Source of the DNA: Myxococcales bacterium
GTDB taxonomy: Bacteria; Myxococcota_A; UBA9042
NCBI GenBank assembly: GCA_023954815.1
Contig: JAGSHB010000035.1
Coordinates: 1-40,137, forward strand
Length of the DNA stretch: 40,137 bases
Direction: 5' to 3'
A program made the translations under genes and the position numbers. The notes beneath the pieces are model-generated. The model saw only the letters and a list, made by a program, of their open reading frames with translations, did no database searches and was not told the origin of the DNA. This document shows positions 18,350 to 27,488 of this stretch, one piece after another (position 1 is the first letter of the stretch; each line of letters starts with the position of its first letter).

Positions 18350-19528
18350 ATGTCAGACCTGTTCAACCCGTCAGAGGAGCACCTCGCGCTGCGGCAGATG
18401 GTCCGTGAGTTCGCAGAGAAAGAGGTGGACCCTCAGGCTGAGGCCCACGACCGCGACGAAAAATTCAACATTGACCTGTTTCGCAAAGCCGGCGAATTGG
18501 GGCTGCTGGGCATCACTGTCGATGAACGCTGGGGGGGTGCGGGGATGGATGCGACCGCGGCCGTCATCGTGCACGAGGAGCTGTCGGCCGCTGACCCAGG
18601 GTTCGCGCTCGCATACCTGGCGCACAGCATGCTCTTCGTCAACAACCTCTCCATCAATGGCAACGACGAGCAGCGCGGTCGCATTTTGCCGGGCGTGTGT
18701 TCCGGCAAGAAGATCGGTGGCATGTGCATGAGCGAGCCCGGCGCTGGTACCGATGTGCTGGGCATGCGCACCAACGCCATACAAGATGGCGAGGACTGGG
18801 TCATCAACGGTGCCAAGATGTGGATTACGAACGGCGCAATCAGCGATACGGAGCTGGGCGACGTCTTTCTGGTCTACGCGAACACGGGTGGCAAGGGCAG
18901 TAAGGCGTTGAGCTTGTTCCTAGTCGAAAAGGGAATGCCAGGCTTCAAGTTGGGGCAGAAAATCAAGGGCAAGCTCGGCATGCGCGCGTCGACGACCGCA
19001 GAACTCGTGTTCGAGAACGTCCGCGTCCCCGCCGCCAACCTGGTTGGCTCACAGGGCAACGCTGTGCGTTCGATGATGCGCAATCTCGAGCTAGAGCGCC
19101 TCACGCTAGCGGCCATGAGCTTGGGAATCGCCCGTCGCTGCGTGGAAGTGATGAACCGCTACGCCAACGAACGGCAAGCGTTCGGTGTGCCGATCAATCG
19201 CTTCGGCCAGATTCAGCGGCACATCGCCGAGTCCTACGCCGAGTTCATGGCTGGTCGGTGCTACGTCTACAATACATCCAATAGCCTCGCACTCGATAGC
19301 TTCGGCAACCGTACCGATAGCGATGGCGTCAAGCTGTACTGCGCTGCCATGGCAAAGAATGTGGCGGATCGCGCGATCCAGGTGCTCGGGGGCTTCGGCT
19401 ACGTGGCTGAGTATCAGGTGGAGCGGCTGTGGCGAGATGCCAAGCTGCTGGAGATTGGCGGCGGCACCAACGAGGCCCATCAAAAGAACATGACCCGAGA
19501 GCTCGTGAGTCGGACCACTATTAAGTAG
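18350..19528 (+). CDS. Acyl-CoA dehydrogenase, isovaleryl-CoA dehydrogenase type
   Basis: FAD-dependent alpha,beta-dehydrogenation of an acyl-CoA (392 residues, normal length). The family signature MSEPGAGTDV, the WITNGA segment, the NERQAFGVPI helix and the C-terminal QVLGGFGY are present. The usual catalytic Glu of short- and medium-chain enzymes (in EIYEGTSE) is replaced by Gly (EIGGGTNE). A Glu is instead found at residue 249 in LELERL, the position used by isovaleryl-CoA dehydrogenases, and also by long-chain enzymes. The enzyme probably acts in leucine degradation and iso-branched precursor metabolism, which would suit a myxobacterium-like host. No other leucine-pathway gene is in the window. 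The start is fixed by AAGGAGG at 18338. Confidence 0.9.
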   Translation: MSDLFNPSEEHLALRQMVREFAEKEVDPQAEAHDRDEKFNIDLFRKAGELGLLGITVDERWGGAGMDATAAVIVHEELSAADPGFALAYLAHSMLFVNNLSINGNDEQRGRILPGVCSGKKIGGMCMSEPGAGTDVLGMRTNAIQDGEDWVINGAKMWITNGAISDTELGDVFLVYANTGGKGSKALSLFLVEKGMPGFKLGQKIKGKLGMRASTTAELVFENVRVPAANLVGSQGNAVRSMMRNLELERLTLAAMSLGIARRCVEVMNRYANERQAFGVPINRFGQIQRHIAESYAEFMAGRCYVYNTSNSLALDSFGNRTDSDGVKLYCAAMAKNVADRAIQVLGGFGYVAEYQVERLWRDAKLLEIGGGTNEAHQKNMTRELVSRTTIK

Positions 19529-19553
19529 AGGCCTGCCGCCCTACCCTATCCCC

Positions 19554-20393
19554 GTGAACCATCTCCAAAGCCAGCGTGCCCCAACGTCTGAGCCGCTCCC
19601 CTACCGGGCGAATAGGCGATGTTGGGTGGTTGCCGCCTTCACGCTGACATGGCTGGTTTCAGGCTATTGCCCCGACATCTCGGCTCAGCAGCCCATTGTG
19701 AACTGCAAATCCACTGGTGACTGCCCCGGAACCGAGACCTGCCGCGACGGGCGCTGTGTGGCGTGCGAGACCTCCTGCCGAGCGGGCTACCTCTGTAGAA
19801 ATCACCGCTGTGTCCGGCACGAATGCGATCGCGATGCGCACTGCGCTGTCCACCGACGCTGCCGCGATGGGGCCTGTGTGGTTCCACCACCACCGGTGTT
19901 GGGCGTCGTACGGCACCCCATCGGCAAACGGGTGGCCATCGATCTGAGCGTGGGGGTGGCCTATCCCGTTGGCATGCTCCTATTTGTAGATGCCCATGTC
20001 AGTGGCGGACGCCGGCTGTCCTTGGCTCTGGGCACCTCTCCGGTCGAAGGTGGGGTCGGCTGGCGTGTCGGCATCCACGGCGCTGAAAGACGACTCGGGC
20101 CGCTTGGCGTCGAATTGTGGACCGCGCTCTATGGCCTCAGCGCAGATGAGGCCACGTCGGAGTCGTGGGCGGAATTGCGCGGCGCAGGTCATGGACTTTT
20201 TCAGGACAAATCCACTGTTTCAGCGGTCTGGGCTGGCCCCGGCGTCAGCGTTGTCTGGCGGCATGGTGAACGCCAGCGTTGGCTCTGGAAGATGGACATT
20301 GGAGCACTGATGCTGCTGGCGGACCGCTACCCGCCAGAGCGCGACTACCCCGTTATACCGAGCGTGACGCTACGTTACGGGTACGCGTGGTAG
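19554..20393 (+). CDS. Exported Cys-rich protein, function unknown
   Basis: Not recognised as a named family. The 279 residues begin at GTG 19554 with a long, basic N-terminal region and a hydrophobic segment (VVAAFTLTWLVSG), with likely cleavage after ISA. A disulfide-type domain with 12 cysteines follows (about residues 48-110; CRDGRC, CRAGYLC, CRDGAC), resembling the short Cys repeats of myxobacterial surface proteins. After a PPPP hinge, the C-terminal ~165 residues alternate hydrophobic and polar residues with many Gly and aromatics, as in small outer-membrane beta-barrels (VGVAYPVG, LRYGYAW at the end). Convergent with the next gene. The barrel assignment is inference. Confidence 0.7.
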   Translation: MNHLQSQRAPTSEPLPYRANRRCWVVAAFTLTWLVSGYCPDISAQQPIVNCKSTGDCPGTETCRDGRCVACETSCRAGYLCRNHRCVRHECDRDAHCAVHRRCRDGACVVPPPPVLGVVRHPIGKRVAIDLSVGVAYPVGMLLFVDAHVSGGRRLSLALGTSPVEGGVGWRVGIHGAERRLGPLGVELWTALYGLSADEATSESWAELRGAGHGLFQDKSTVSAVWAGPGVSVVWRHGERQRWLWKMDIGALMLLADRYPPERDYPVIPSVTLRYGYAW

Positions 20394-20419
20394 CGGGTGA
20401 GTTGGCGGGCCGTGCTACC
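20389..20419. terminator. Inverted repeat between convergent genes, possible bidirectional terminator
   Basis: GGTAGC (20389-20394) and GCTACC (20414-20419) flank 19 bases; each arm contains the TAG stop of one of the two convergent genes. No T-run on either side, so the terminator call is weak. Confidence 0.35.
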
Positions 20420-21977
20420 GAGTCACGTGCAGCAACTTCATCAGCTTGTACCCGGTATCCGTTGTGCCTCCCAAGCGCAGCACAAAATCGCTCGCACTGC
20501 TGCACTGCACAACGACATCGACCACGCGGTGCCCAGATTTGGACGCGCGTACAGGCAAAACACGCCAAATCGTGCAGGGCGCCTTCGCCTTGTGCAGGGC
20601 CAACGCATACGCCTGCTCCTGCTTGCGCGGAATCCATTCGTAGGGGCTACCGTGCATGGCAAATAGCCGCCCGACGACGATGGGGGCGCCGGCGTGAACG
20701 GCACTTGGACCGAGCTCCTTGAGATAGGACGCCCAGTTCGAGCCCGGGCGCTGTAAGGCCGCGCAGGCAGCTTTTCGTGGCAGTCTTTCGCCAATGCGGA
20801 GTTTAGGCACAGTCGAAGTCACATCCAAGCGGACGTACTCAGAAAACTGACCGCAGAGAGACGTCGCATCCTCCTCCGCAAGCGCCCGTGATATCGAGAG
20901 AAAGCTCTTCGCAACCGCTGCGGCATGCGCTTGCGCCACGCCCACAAGTGGCGCCTCCCACCCGCGCTGCTGCCGCCTCGCGATGTCGGCCAAATGTGCG
21001 GCAGAAGCGCGCTGCGCGCTGCGGTTGCGCCGTGACTTGAGATGCCGGCGCGCGGCCTGCCACAGGCCACGCTTGGGCTGATGCTGCACGAGTGCACCGC
21101 CGGAGAGCGCCCAGTGGCTGGCGTCGTCCTGCGCCTGCCGTAGCGGTGCAACCTCAGCGGCGAACCACTCCCCACTCACTCGATAGAACACGGTGATGGC
21201 AGAGCTGTTGAGCTGTCCGGTCCGGCCAAACCACTGGAGAGCAGCCCCCAGATGACGCTGCGCAGTCGATTTCGCCCCAGAGAGCCGCACCGACGCCATG
21301 CCGCGCACGCCGTCGAGGGCGCCGCCGTTGGGCCAACGCAAGTCGAGAGACACTGAGAAGGTGCCGTCGCCATCCATCACAGCGACGCCGCCGTAGTAGA
21401 CCGGGCCAGAGATGACGTCTGCCTCCGGGGGATAGCGGTAGAGGCTCTGCCCCATGACATCCGTGACGTACAAGCCCAAGCTTAGCCATGGCCAGGGGGT
21501 GGCTCGCAACCCGAAATCTAGGCTGTTTAGCGGAGATAGGGCTTGCGGCACGTCGGAAATCCAACGAAGAGCGAGCCCAAGATGCAGCCACGAATCGAGG
21601 GTCGTCGACGCTGCGATCGTGTAGCGATTTGGCACAAGTGCAGGAGATGCCGCGGCGTCGGGAGCAGGCTCCACCACGTGTTCAGCGCCGAGTCCCAACT
21701 GGACTGGCCCCAAAGGCAAGCCACCATGAACGCCCCAGCCGGCGCCGCGATTGGGTCCATTACCGCCCAATGCCGCCCGACCGCCGAGAGACAGCCCCAG
21801 GGGCCCCGTCGCTGGATTGCCGAACCATCCGACCGTACCTGCCGGCAGCGCGACGCTCGTCGTGGGCTGAACGACTTGGCGGGCAATTCGCGGCTTTGCC
21901 GCACCCGGTCGGGCATAGAGGCACGACGCCGCAAGGCCTACACAGATTGCAGCGAGTGTTGGAATGCGACCGCTCAT
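20415..21977 (-). CDS. Exported protein, outer-membrane barrel-like, function unknown
   Basis: 520 residues from the ATG at 21977 (a GTG at 21983 is also in frame). A signal peptide ends near residue 28 (ARPGAA). Residues about 40-290 are Gly- and aromatic-rich beta-strand-like segments (LGLSLGGRAALGG, WLHLGLALRW, WLSLGLYVTD), as in outer-membrane barrels such as FadL/PorV-like proteins. A helical basic linker follows, then a C-terminal alpha/beta domain (about 350-520) with four Cys. No catalytic motif is visible. It diverges from the sugar transferase gene with a shared 128-base spacer. I do not recognise the family. Confidence 0.72.
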   Translation of the reverse strand: MSGRIPTLAAICVGLAASCLYARPGAAKPRIARQVVQPTTSVALPAGTVGWFGNPATGPLGLSLGGRAALGGNGPNRGAGWGVHGGLPLGPVQLGLGAEHVVEPAPDAAASPALVPNRYTIAASTTLDSWLHLGLALRWISDVPQALSPLNSLDFGLRATPWPWLSLGLYVTDVMGQSLYRYPPEADVISGPVYYGGVAVMDGDGTFSVSLDLRWPNGGALDGVRGMASVRLSGAKSTAQRHLGAALQWFGRTGQLNSSAITVFYRVSGEWFAAEVAPLRQAQDDASHWALSGGALVQHQPKRGLWQAARRHLKSRRNRSAQRASAAHLADIARRQQRGWEAPLVGVAQAHAAAVAKSFLSISRALAEEDATSLCGQFSEYVRLDVTSTVPKLRIGERLPRKAACAALQRPGSNWASYLKELGPSAVHAGAPIVVGRLFAMHGSPYEWIPRKQEQAYALALHKAKAPCTIWRVLPVRASKSGHRVVDVVVQCSSASDFVLRLGGTTDTGYKLMKLLHVTR

Positions 21978-22044
21978 GTCCACGATCTAGCACACATAAG
22001 GCCGTCCGCGGGGGCTCAGACGCCTCATGCCACGTTGCCTCGGC

Positions 22045-22073
22045 TTGAACCACGGTCGTCTGACCTCTAAACT
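22045..22073 (+). promoter_or_regulatory. Promoter upstream of the sugar transferase gene
   Basis: TTGAAC (22045-22050), 17-base spacer, TAAACT (22068-22073), 32 bases before the ATG. The same bases read as GAACC...TCTAAA, which resembles ECF-sigma promoters, so the sigma class is uncertain. Confidence 0.45.
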
Positions 22074-22105
22074 ACCCCGCCCACCGGTGTGGGTCCGGAG
22101 AGTTC

Positions 22106-23566
22106 ATGTTCATGGAGCGCCGTCGAACCCTGAGAGGTTCGCATACCCTGCTGGACGTTCTGTGTATCGGAGCGGCGTTTGCGCTCGCCTTTGTGCTGCG
22201 CCAATTCCACATGGAGATTCCGCTGCTCAAACAGATTCCGGCGACCTCCTGGCGCTGGCAGGATGTCTACGGCACGGACTACGCCCTGCTGTTCGCCGTC
22301 AGCGCGGCCGCATGGACCTATGGCCTGCGCAATCGGCGGGGCTATCTCGTGCCCCATCGCGGCACGCTGATGCAGCTCATTTTTCTGCATTTCCGTGGTC
22401 TCGCATGGGCAGTCCTCGCGACCAGCGCGGCTGTGTTTACCGTCAAACTCGCGACCGTCAGTCGCCTATACTTCGGCTACTTCTTCTCTGTCGGGTGCAT
22501 CCTGCTGCTGGGCAAAGACCTCTTCATGCGCAGCTTCATTCGCCGACTGAGCGCGACGCCCCTGTTCTCGCGCCATGCGCTGGTCATCGCCTCAGGTAAA
22601 CCGGCCTCCTGGTTCGGGCAAGCGCTGCACGATGCCTCCGACGCTGGATACACGGCGGTCGGTGTCATCTGGAGCGGCGAGGGCGAACCACCCGAAGACA
22701 TCGGCTCGCTTCCGGTTCTGGGCGGTATCAGCGATCTCGATAGTGTGCTCATCGCTCACCCCGTGGACGAGGTGTTCGTCGTGGGCGGGGCTCATCAGCT
22801 GGCGAGCCTGGCGCCCGTGGTGCAGCGACTCACAGAGCGCGGTCGCGTGGTCTCGATGGTGTCGACCCTGCAAGGCGGCGGCCATGGCGTGCGCGGTCGG
22901 GTCACAGAATTCGAAGGCATCCCCATGTTGTCCTGGGGACCGATGCCCAAAGATGAGGTCGGTGCGACGGTCAAACGGGCGATGGATGTCACGGTCGCAG
23001 CGCTCGCGCTTGTCCTGTTCGCACCAGCCATGGCCATCGTCACCGTCTTGCTGAAGTCCATCGATCCGGGCCCGGTGCTCTTCGCTCAGCATCGTCTGGG
23101 CGTGGGTGGCGAGCACTTCCTTTTGTACAAGTTTCGTTCGATGCGGGTCGACGCAGAAGAGGCCCTCCGCCGCGATCCAGTCTTGTATCAGCGATATGTC
23201 GACAACGACTTCAAGTTGCCCGAGTCCGAGGATCCACGCATCTCGCCACTGGGTAGGTTTCTACGCAAATCGAGCCTCGATGAGTTGCCACAGCTGATCA
23301 ACGTACTGCGAGGCGACATGTCCATGGTGGGCCCGCGCCCCATCGTGCCGGACGAGATCGCCCATTACCGCCCGTATTCCGAGCTATTCTTGTCCGTACG
23401 GCCCGGAATTACGGGGCTTTGGCAGGTAAGCGGCCGCTCCGACGTGCGTTATCCCGAGCGCGCGTTCATGGATTTGGACTACATCGGCAACAACTCCGTG
23501 CTTCAGGACATCATCATCCTAGTCAAGACCGTCCCTGCGGTGCTGGCACGCAAGGGAGCCCACTAG
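22106..23566 (+). CDS. Polyprenyl-phosphate sugar-1-phosphate transferase (WcaJ/EpsZ type)
   Basis: Initiating enzyme of exopolysaccharide or O-antigen repeat-unit synthesis: transfers a sugar phosphate from a nucleotide sugar to undecaprenyl phosphate at the inner membrane. The 486 residues have hydrophobic N-terminal helices (to about 150), a CoA_binding_3/Rossmann-like middle (about 155-280), a re-entrant hydrophobic helix (near 300) and the bacterial sugar transferase domain. Its motifs are KFRSM, SLDELPQL, GDMSMVGPRP and RPGITGLWQVSGR. The SD GGAG (22097-22100) lies 5 bases before the ATG. No other glycan genes follow, which is unusual because the initiating transferase often sits in a polysaccharide cluster. 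TAG at 23564 overlaps the next GTG by one base. Confidence 0.93.
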   Translation: MFMERRRTLRGSHTLLDVLCIGAAFALAFVLRQFHMEIPLLKQIPATSWRWQDVYGTDYALLFAVSAAAWTYGLRNRRGYLVPHRGTLMQLIFLHFRGLAWAVLATSAAVFTVKLATVSRLYFGYFFSVGCILLLGKDLFMRSFIRRLSATPLFSRHALVIASGKPASWFGQALHDASDAGYTAVGVIWSGEGEPPEDIGSLPVLGGISDLDSVLIAHPVDEVFVVGGAHQLASLAPVVQRLTERGRVVSMVSTLQGGGHGVRGRVTEFEGIPMLSWGPMPKDEVGATVKRAMDVTVAALALVLFAPAMAIVTVLLKSIDPGPVLFAQHRLGVGGEHFLLYKFRSMRVDAEEALRRDPVLYQRYVDNDFKLPESEDPRISPLGRFLRKSSLDELPQLINVLRGDMSMVGPRPIVPDEIAHYRPYSELFLSVRPGITGLWQVSGRSDVRYPERAFMDLDYIGNNSVLQDIIILVKTVPAVLARKGAH

Positions 23567-24438
23567 TGAGCAGCAACGCCAAGAACACCCCCCACATGGG
23601 CCCGCTCGCGATGCAGCGTCTCAACGTCGGCGCAGATCACCACCTCGCATTCCACACCGCTGGGGACACGGGGACTCCGGTGCTACTCATCATGGGGTAC
23701 TGCGTGCCCGGTCGTGCGTGGCGCTTTCAGTGGCCCGTTCTCTCACAGCAGCACCGCGTCGCGTTGTTCGACAATCGCGGCACGGGCGGCAGTGGTGCGC
23801 CCAAGGGCCCGTGGCGGATGTCGGATCTCGCCGACGATGCGATCGCGCTGATGGATCATCTCGGCTGGGAGCGGGCGCATGTCGTCGGCGTCTCCATGGG
23901 CGGGATGGTCGCGCAACACCTCAGTCTCAGAGCGCGGCACCGTGTGAGCAGCATGAGCCTCATCGCGACGCAGGCTGGTGGGTTGCGCGCGATGTTGCCC
24001 GGCATCGGAGGCCTGAAGCGCTTTGCGATGGCCAACGTCGGTCCGCGACAAGAGCGCGGTCGTCACCTCGCCTCCCTGCTGTTCCCGCCTTCTTTTGTGG
24101 AAGAGGTCGGCCGTCCGTGGCTGGAGAGCGTGCTGATGGACGATTTTGGCGATCCGATCCCGTCGCGGAGCCGTCGCCTGCAGCTCGGCGCCATCGCTGG
24201 TCACCGGACGAGTCGTCGGCTTGGACAGCTGCACGACTTGCCTTCCCTTATCGTCCGCCCAGGCGCCGATTTGCTGATTGCCCCGAGCCAAAGCGACCGA
24301 CTCGCTCAGCTCCTGCCGCACGCCGATGTGTTGCGTATTGACGATGCGGGCCATGGGGTCATTCGGCAGTCGGCAGCCACCATCAACGCTGCGCTGCTCC
24401 GCCTTTTTGCCCGCGCAGACGGCCTGGCCGCAGGCTAG
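23566..24438 (+). CDS. Alpha/beta hydrolase
   Basis: Serine hydrolase of the alpha/beta fold (290 residues). The nucleophile elbow GVSMGG holds Ser110; Asp235 (GADLLI) and His263 (DAGHG) complete a plausible triad, and the oxyanion strand reads LLIMGYC. The segment FDNRGTGGSG is typical of peroxidase/epoxide-hydrolase-like and proline iminopeptidase-like members; the substrate cannot be told. The GTG at 23566 overlaps the upstream TAG and has GGGAG (23554-23558) 7 bases before it; an ATG at 23596 is an alternative. Translationally coupled to the sugar transferase, and followed after 7 bases by the PQQ-like lipoprotein. Confidence 0.88.
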   Translation: MSSNAKNTPHMGPLAMQRLNVGADHHLAFHTAGDTGTPVLLIMGYCVPGRAWRFQWPVLSQQHRVALFDNRGTGGSGAPKGPWRMSDLADDAIALMDHLGWERAHVVGVSMGGMVAQHLSLRARHRVSSMSLIATQAGGLRAMLPGIGGLKRFAMANVGPRQERGRHLASLLFPPSFVEEVGRPWLESVLMDDFGDPIPSRSRRLQLGAIAGHRTSRRLGQLHDLPSLIVRPGADLLIAPSQSDRLAQLLPHADVLRIDDAGHGVIRQSAATINAALLRLFARADGLAAG

Positions 24439-24445
24439 CTGACAG

Positions 24446-26236
24446 ATGACCTGGAGTCCGAGGCAGGTGACGTTCAATCCAAGACGGGGATGGCTCCTCT
24501 TCGCCATGGCGCTGAGCCTGCTCGTCGGCTGTGGCGCCCCGCAACACGTGACGACGCTGTCGTTCAACGCACCCGCAGACGTCACCGCCAGAATCAAACT
24601 GCCCCCGCCCCATGGGCGCGTTCTCAGTGCCGGCAAGACGGTGGTCGTCGCCACAAGTGGCAACGATACGGTGACGCTCGCAGCCACGCACGGCAACGGC
24701 CGAGTCCGGTGGCAGGAGCGTTTTGGCGGCGGTCAACTCATCCAACTCGTAGCCGCTGGCTCACAACTGCTACTGCCGACCCGGAGCGATCCGCCGGCCT
24801 TGCTGTCCATCGATACCGCATCAGGTAAAGTTCGCTGGCAGGTGGAGCTACCCGAAGCGGCGACGAAGGTAGCGCACATTGCGCCCTACGTAGCTGTGCA
24901 AGCAGGTGACCAGGTGCTGCTGATTCACGGCACGAGTGGCACAGTGGACGCTCGCTGGACCTTCACAGACGCGCGCCTGATCGGTGCCGGAGCGCCCTCC
25001 TGGCTGTGGCTCTATCGTCATTCCCCGGGTGCCGGGGAGGTGCTGGCCATCGACATCCGTCGCGTGCGTTGCGCCAAGGCCGGCTGCACGCCAAAGGTCA
25101 GCTGGCGCACGCCGTTTCAGCGCATGCCAGAGGTGGTCTCAGGGCACCTATGCGGGCCGCCCCTCCCGCGGCTAACGAGCTGTGTCGATGGACGCACTGG
25201 ACAGCGCTTATGGCTTGATTATTCAGCTTTATTGCCCACATTGGTCGCCGGGTCTCAGGGGTTATTTGCCAAGGGGCACGACGCTTGGGGCCATCGGTAT
25301 GTCGCTGCGCTGTCGGCTCAAGCGCGTCGACTGGTTTGGCGCGCACATACATCGCCGGGTCAGGCCACGCTGCGTCCCCGCAATGGCCACTTGCAGCTAC
25401 TGCAACCTGAGCGGCTCAGCGTCTTTCGCGGGAATGATGGCAAGTTGGTCGGGGCCCTGGCCATGCCAACTGCGAAATTGGTCGACGCGGTCGCGACCGG
25501 CAAAGTACTGACGTGGCTATTCGGCAGCGCAGGCACGCTCTCGCCTGGGCGCGATGCGCTGCCGCCAAACGAGCCCCCCAACCGGCGCCCCCAACACGCC
25601 GGCAAACTCCCACCGTGGCTAAAGAAGGGGGTCGTCCTTCACTATGTGGAGGTGCATTTTACTCGCCGAGACCGATTGACCGGTGGGCTGGTGGGGGCCA
25701 AGCCGCCGACTCACATTCGTGTGCGCCTGACACAGCTGGACGCCAAGAAAATCGGCTTCTCTGTGCAATCGCAGGGACACAAGGAGCGTGAAGTCACCGT
25801 GTCGCGCGATGTGCCGACCGAGTTGGTTGCCCTGTTGCCGCGCGCGGCGACCCCCACCCAACAACAGCAGCAGCATCGACCGACGGTGTCCGTCCCACTG
25901 GGCGGCAAACCACTGGCCAACAAGAACAAGCCAGCACGATCGGGGATTCACATCTCAGAGGCGACGTTGACGGCGTTGACGCGCGGCGATCACGTCGCGT
26001 TGACGGCAGAAGATCCGGGTTCAACGCGGGTGGGCACCGGCCTGCATCGCGTAGGATACGTCGGGCGCAACCGCACGCAGCCGCAACCGCGCGACATACT
26101 GGCGATGGTTATTCGCGGCAATGACGCTCGGCGACGCTATTTGGTCGCTCCATGGCCCAGCCTCCCTCTCGTTCTTCGGGTAGATGGCGCCCACCGGTTG
26201 CTCCTGCTGACCGCTATTGTGTCGGACGAGAAGTAG
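24446..26236 (+). CDS. Lipoprotein with PQQ/WD-like propeller repeats
   Basis: 596 residues with a lipoprotein signal ending in LLVGC (Cys29). Residues about 60-370 contain beta-propeller-type repeats with the PQQ signature (LLSIDTASGKVRW, GNGRVRW, FRGNDGKLVG), as in BamB-like or sensor lipoproteins. A Pro-rich hinge (PPNEPPNRRP) leads to a second C-terminal domain (about 400-596) that I do not recognise. It contains a Gln run (QQQQQ) and beta-strand segments. Seven bases after the hydrolase stop, so probably the last gene of the three-gene group. There is no catalytic motif, so it is likely a scaffold or binding protein at the outer membrane. Confidence 0.78.
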   Translation: MTWSPRQVTFNPRRGWLLFAMALSLLVGCGAPQHVTTLSFNAPADVTARIKLPPPHGRVLSAGKTVVVATSGNDTVTLAATHGNGRVRWQERFGGGQLIQLVAAGSQLLLPTRSDPPALLSIDTASGKVRWQVELPEAATKVAHIAPYVAVQAGDQVLLIHGTSGTVDARWTFTDARLIGAGAPSWLWLYRHSPGAGEVLAIDIRRVRCAKAGCTPKVSWRTPFQRMPEVVSGHLCGPPLPRLTSCVDGRTGQRLWLDYSALLPTLVAGSQGLFAKGHDAWGHRYVAALSAQARRLVWRAHTSPGQATLRPRNGHLQLLQPERLSVFRGNDGKLVGALAMPTAKLVDAVATGKVLTWLFGSAGTLSPGRDALPPNEPPNRRPQHAGKLPPWLKKGVVLHYVEVHFTRRDRLTGGLVGAKPPTHIRVRLTQLDAKKIGFSVQSQGHKEREVTVSRDVPTELVALLPRAATPTQQQQQHRPTVSVPLGGKPLANKNKPARSGIHISEATLTALTRGDHVALTAEDPGSTRVGTGLHRVGYVGRNRTQPQPRDILAMVIRGNDARRRYLVAPWPSLPLVLRVDGAHRLLLLTAIVSDEK

Positions 26237-26403
26237 GGTTCGGATCGGCCACCTCCATTCGATGCGTAAATCGCACCTGGGCGGTCGTATTCGCCGCAAT
26301 TTTCAGCCTCATCGCGACATCGAATCGATTGTGCCGCGCCAACGTTGCGCACTCGGCTCGTCAATAGGTAGGTTGCGGCAATGGCGCACAGGAGGTCCCC
26401 ATC

Positions 26404-27444
26404 ATGACACCCAATCGGCTCACTCAGACCAATAAAATCACGGCGGTCGTTCGCCGCTCACGTCAACTCGCGATCGCGCCAGTGGCGGCAGCGCTCATGA
26501 TTGGCCTGCTGGCCACCGGCTGCATCTCGAAGGTCACCGGCAACGAAGGCAACCTGACCTTCCAGTACCCGGCCGACGACCAACTACTCGACTTCAACAA
26601 GGCTATCGCTGTCGGCGCCAAGCTCGACCTCGTCGTCCGTGAAGTGGGCTCCTCCAAGCTCGTCGAGCTCACGGGGGCTACGAGCAGCGACGACAAGGCC
26701 CTGACCGTGGAGAGTTTTCAGGGCAACAAGCTCATTTTGAAAGGCACCGGCAACGGCACCGCGACCATCGAAGTCACAGCCAAGCAGGCCGATGGGACGA
26801 CGGTCACTGACAGCGTCAATATGCGCGCGCGCACCGCTGAAGTGCTGAAAATGCGGCATTATTGCACCAGCGACACGATCGGCCACTACCTCGCCAGCCA
26901 GGATGTGTTGATTCCGTTTGACCTGGAGTTGAAGGATGGCCAGCCCGTCATCGGATACGGCTTTGCGCCGGTGTCCCTCGAGCCCGCGGACGGCGTGACC
27001 TTCGATCAGACCACCAAGGCGCAAGTTCACTTTCATGTCCGCACGTCGGACAAACCGCAGACGGTGACGCTGAGTTCGACGATCGACAGCACCAAGCTCA
27101 AAATGCAGATCCACACCCAGGCCGACATCGACGGGGCGATGATGGACTCCACGTCGGACCAAGCACTCGTCGGGCTGACTCGCTTCGCGCTGGTGCGCCC
27201 CACGATCGGCAAGATTCCCGTCTGCCAAGCCAATGCTGAGTTCACCGCCGAGAGCACGACAGAGGATGTCTGCACGATCAAGGCGCTCACAGCCAAACGC
27301 GCCGGCGTCGATGCGGGCTGGGGCTGGATCGAGATCAAGGGCAAGAAGCCGGGCAAGTGCAACTTCAACGTCAGCCATCCCAAGGGCAAAGACGGCAAAG
27401 GCGTAGTGACCCCGTTCTCACTGTCGATCGTGTCGGCGCCCTAG
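26404..27444 (+). CDS. Lipoprotein with Ig-like beta domains, function unknown
   Basis: 346 residues with a long basic N-terminus and a lipobox LLATGC (Cys40). The body is predicted all-beta: a bacterial Ig-like segment (about 80-145, with the GTGNGTATIEVTA pattern of Big_2-like domains) and two further beta segments to the end. Four cysteines after the lipid Cys may form disulfides. The SD GGAGG (26391-26395) sits 8 bases before the ATG. It has its own 167-base upstream region with several short dyads but no clear promoter. Convergent with the next gene; the two stops lie in the arms of one palindrome. The family is not recognised. Confidence 0.75.
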   Translation: MTPNRLTQTNKITAVVRRSRQLAIAPVAAALMIGLLATGCISKVTGNEGNLTFQYPADDQLLDFNKAIAVGAKLDLVVREVGSSKLVELTGATSSDDKALTVESFQGNKLILKGTGNGTATIEVTAKQADGTTVTDSVNMRARTAEVLKMRHYCTSDTIGHYLASQDVLIPFDLELKDGQPVIGYGFAPVSLEPADGVTFDQTTKAQVHFHVRTSDKPQTVTLSSTIDSTKLKMQIHTQADIDGAMMDSTSDQALVGLTRFALVRPTIGKIPVCQANAEFTAESTTEDVCTIKALTAKRAGVDAGWGWIEIKGKKPGKCNFNVSHPKGKDGKGVVTPFSLSIVSAP

Positions 27445-27488
27445 CAGCGTGCGGCGTCATTAAAATGACTGTCGCAGCACGATGCTAG
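27441..27488. terminator. Bidirectional terminator-like palindrome
   Basis: Nested arms CTAGCA/TGCTAG (27441-27446, 27483-27488), GTGC/GCAC (27449-27452, 27477-27480) and GTCAT/ATGAC (27456-27460, 27465-27469) around the loop TAAA, with small mismatches between. It fills the 40 bases between two convergent genes and includes both TAG stops. T-runs are short, but the symmetric stem suits termination from both sides. Confidence 0.55.
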
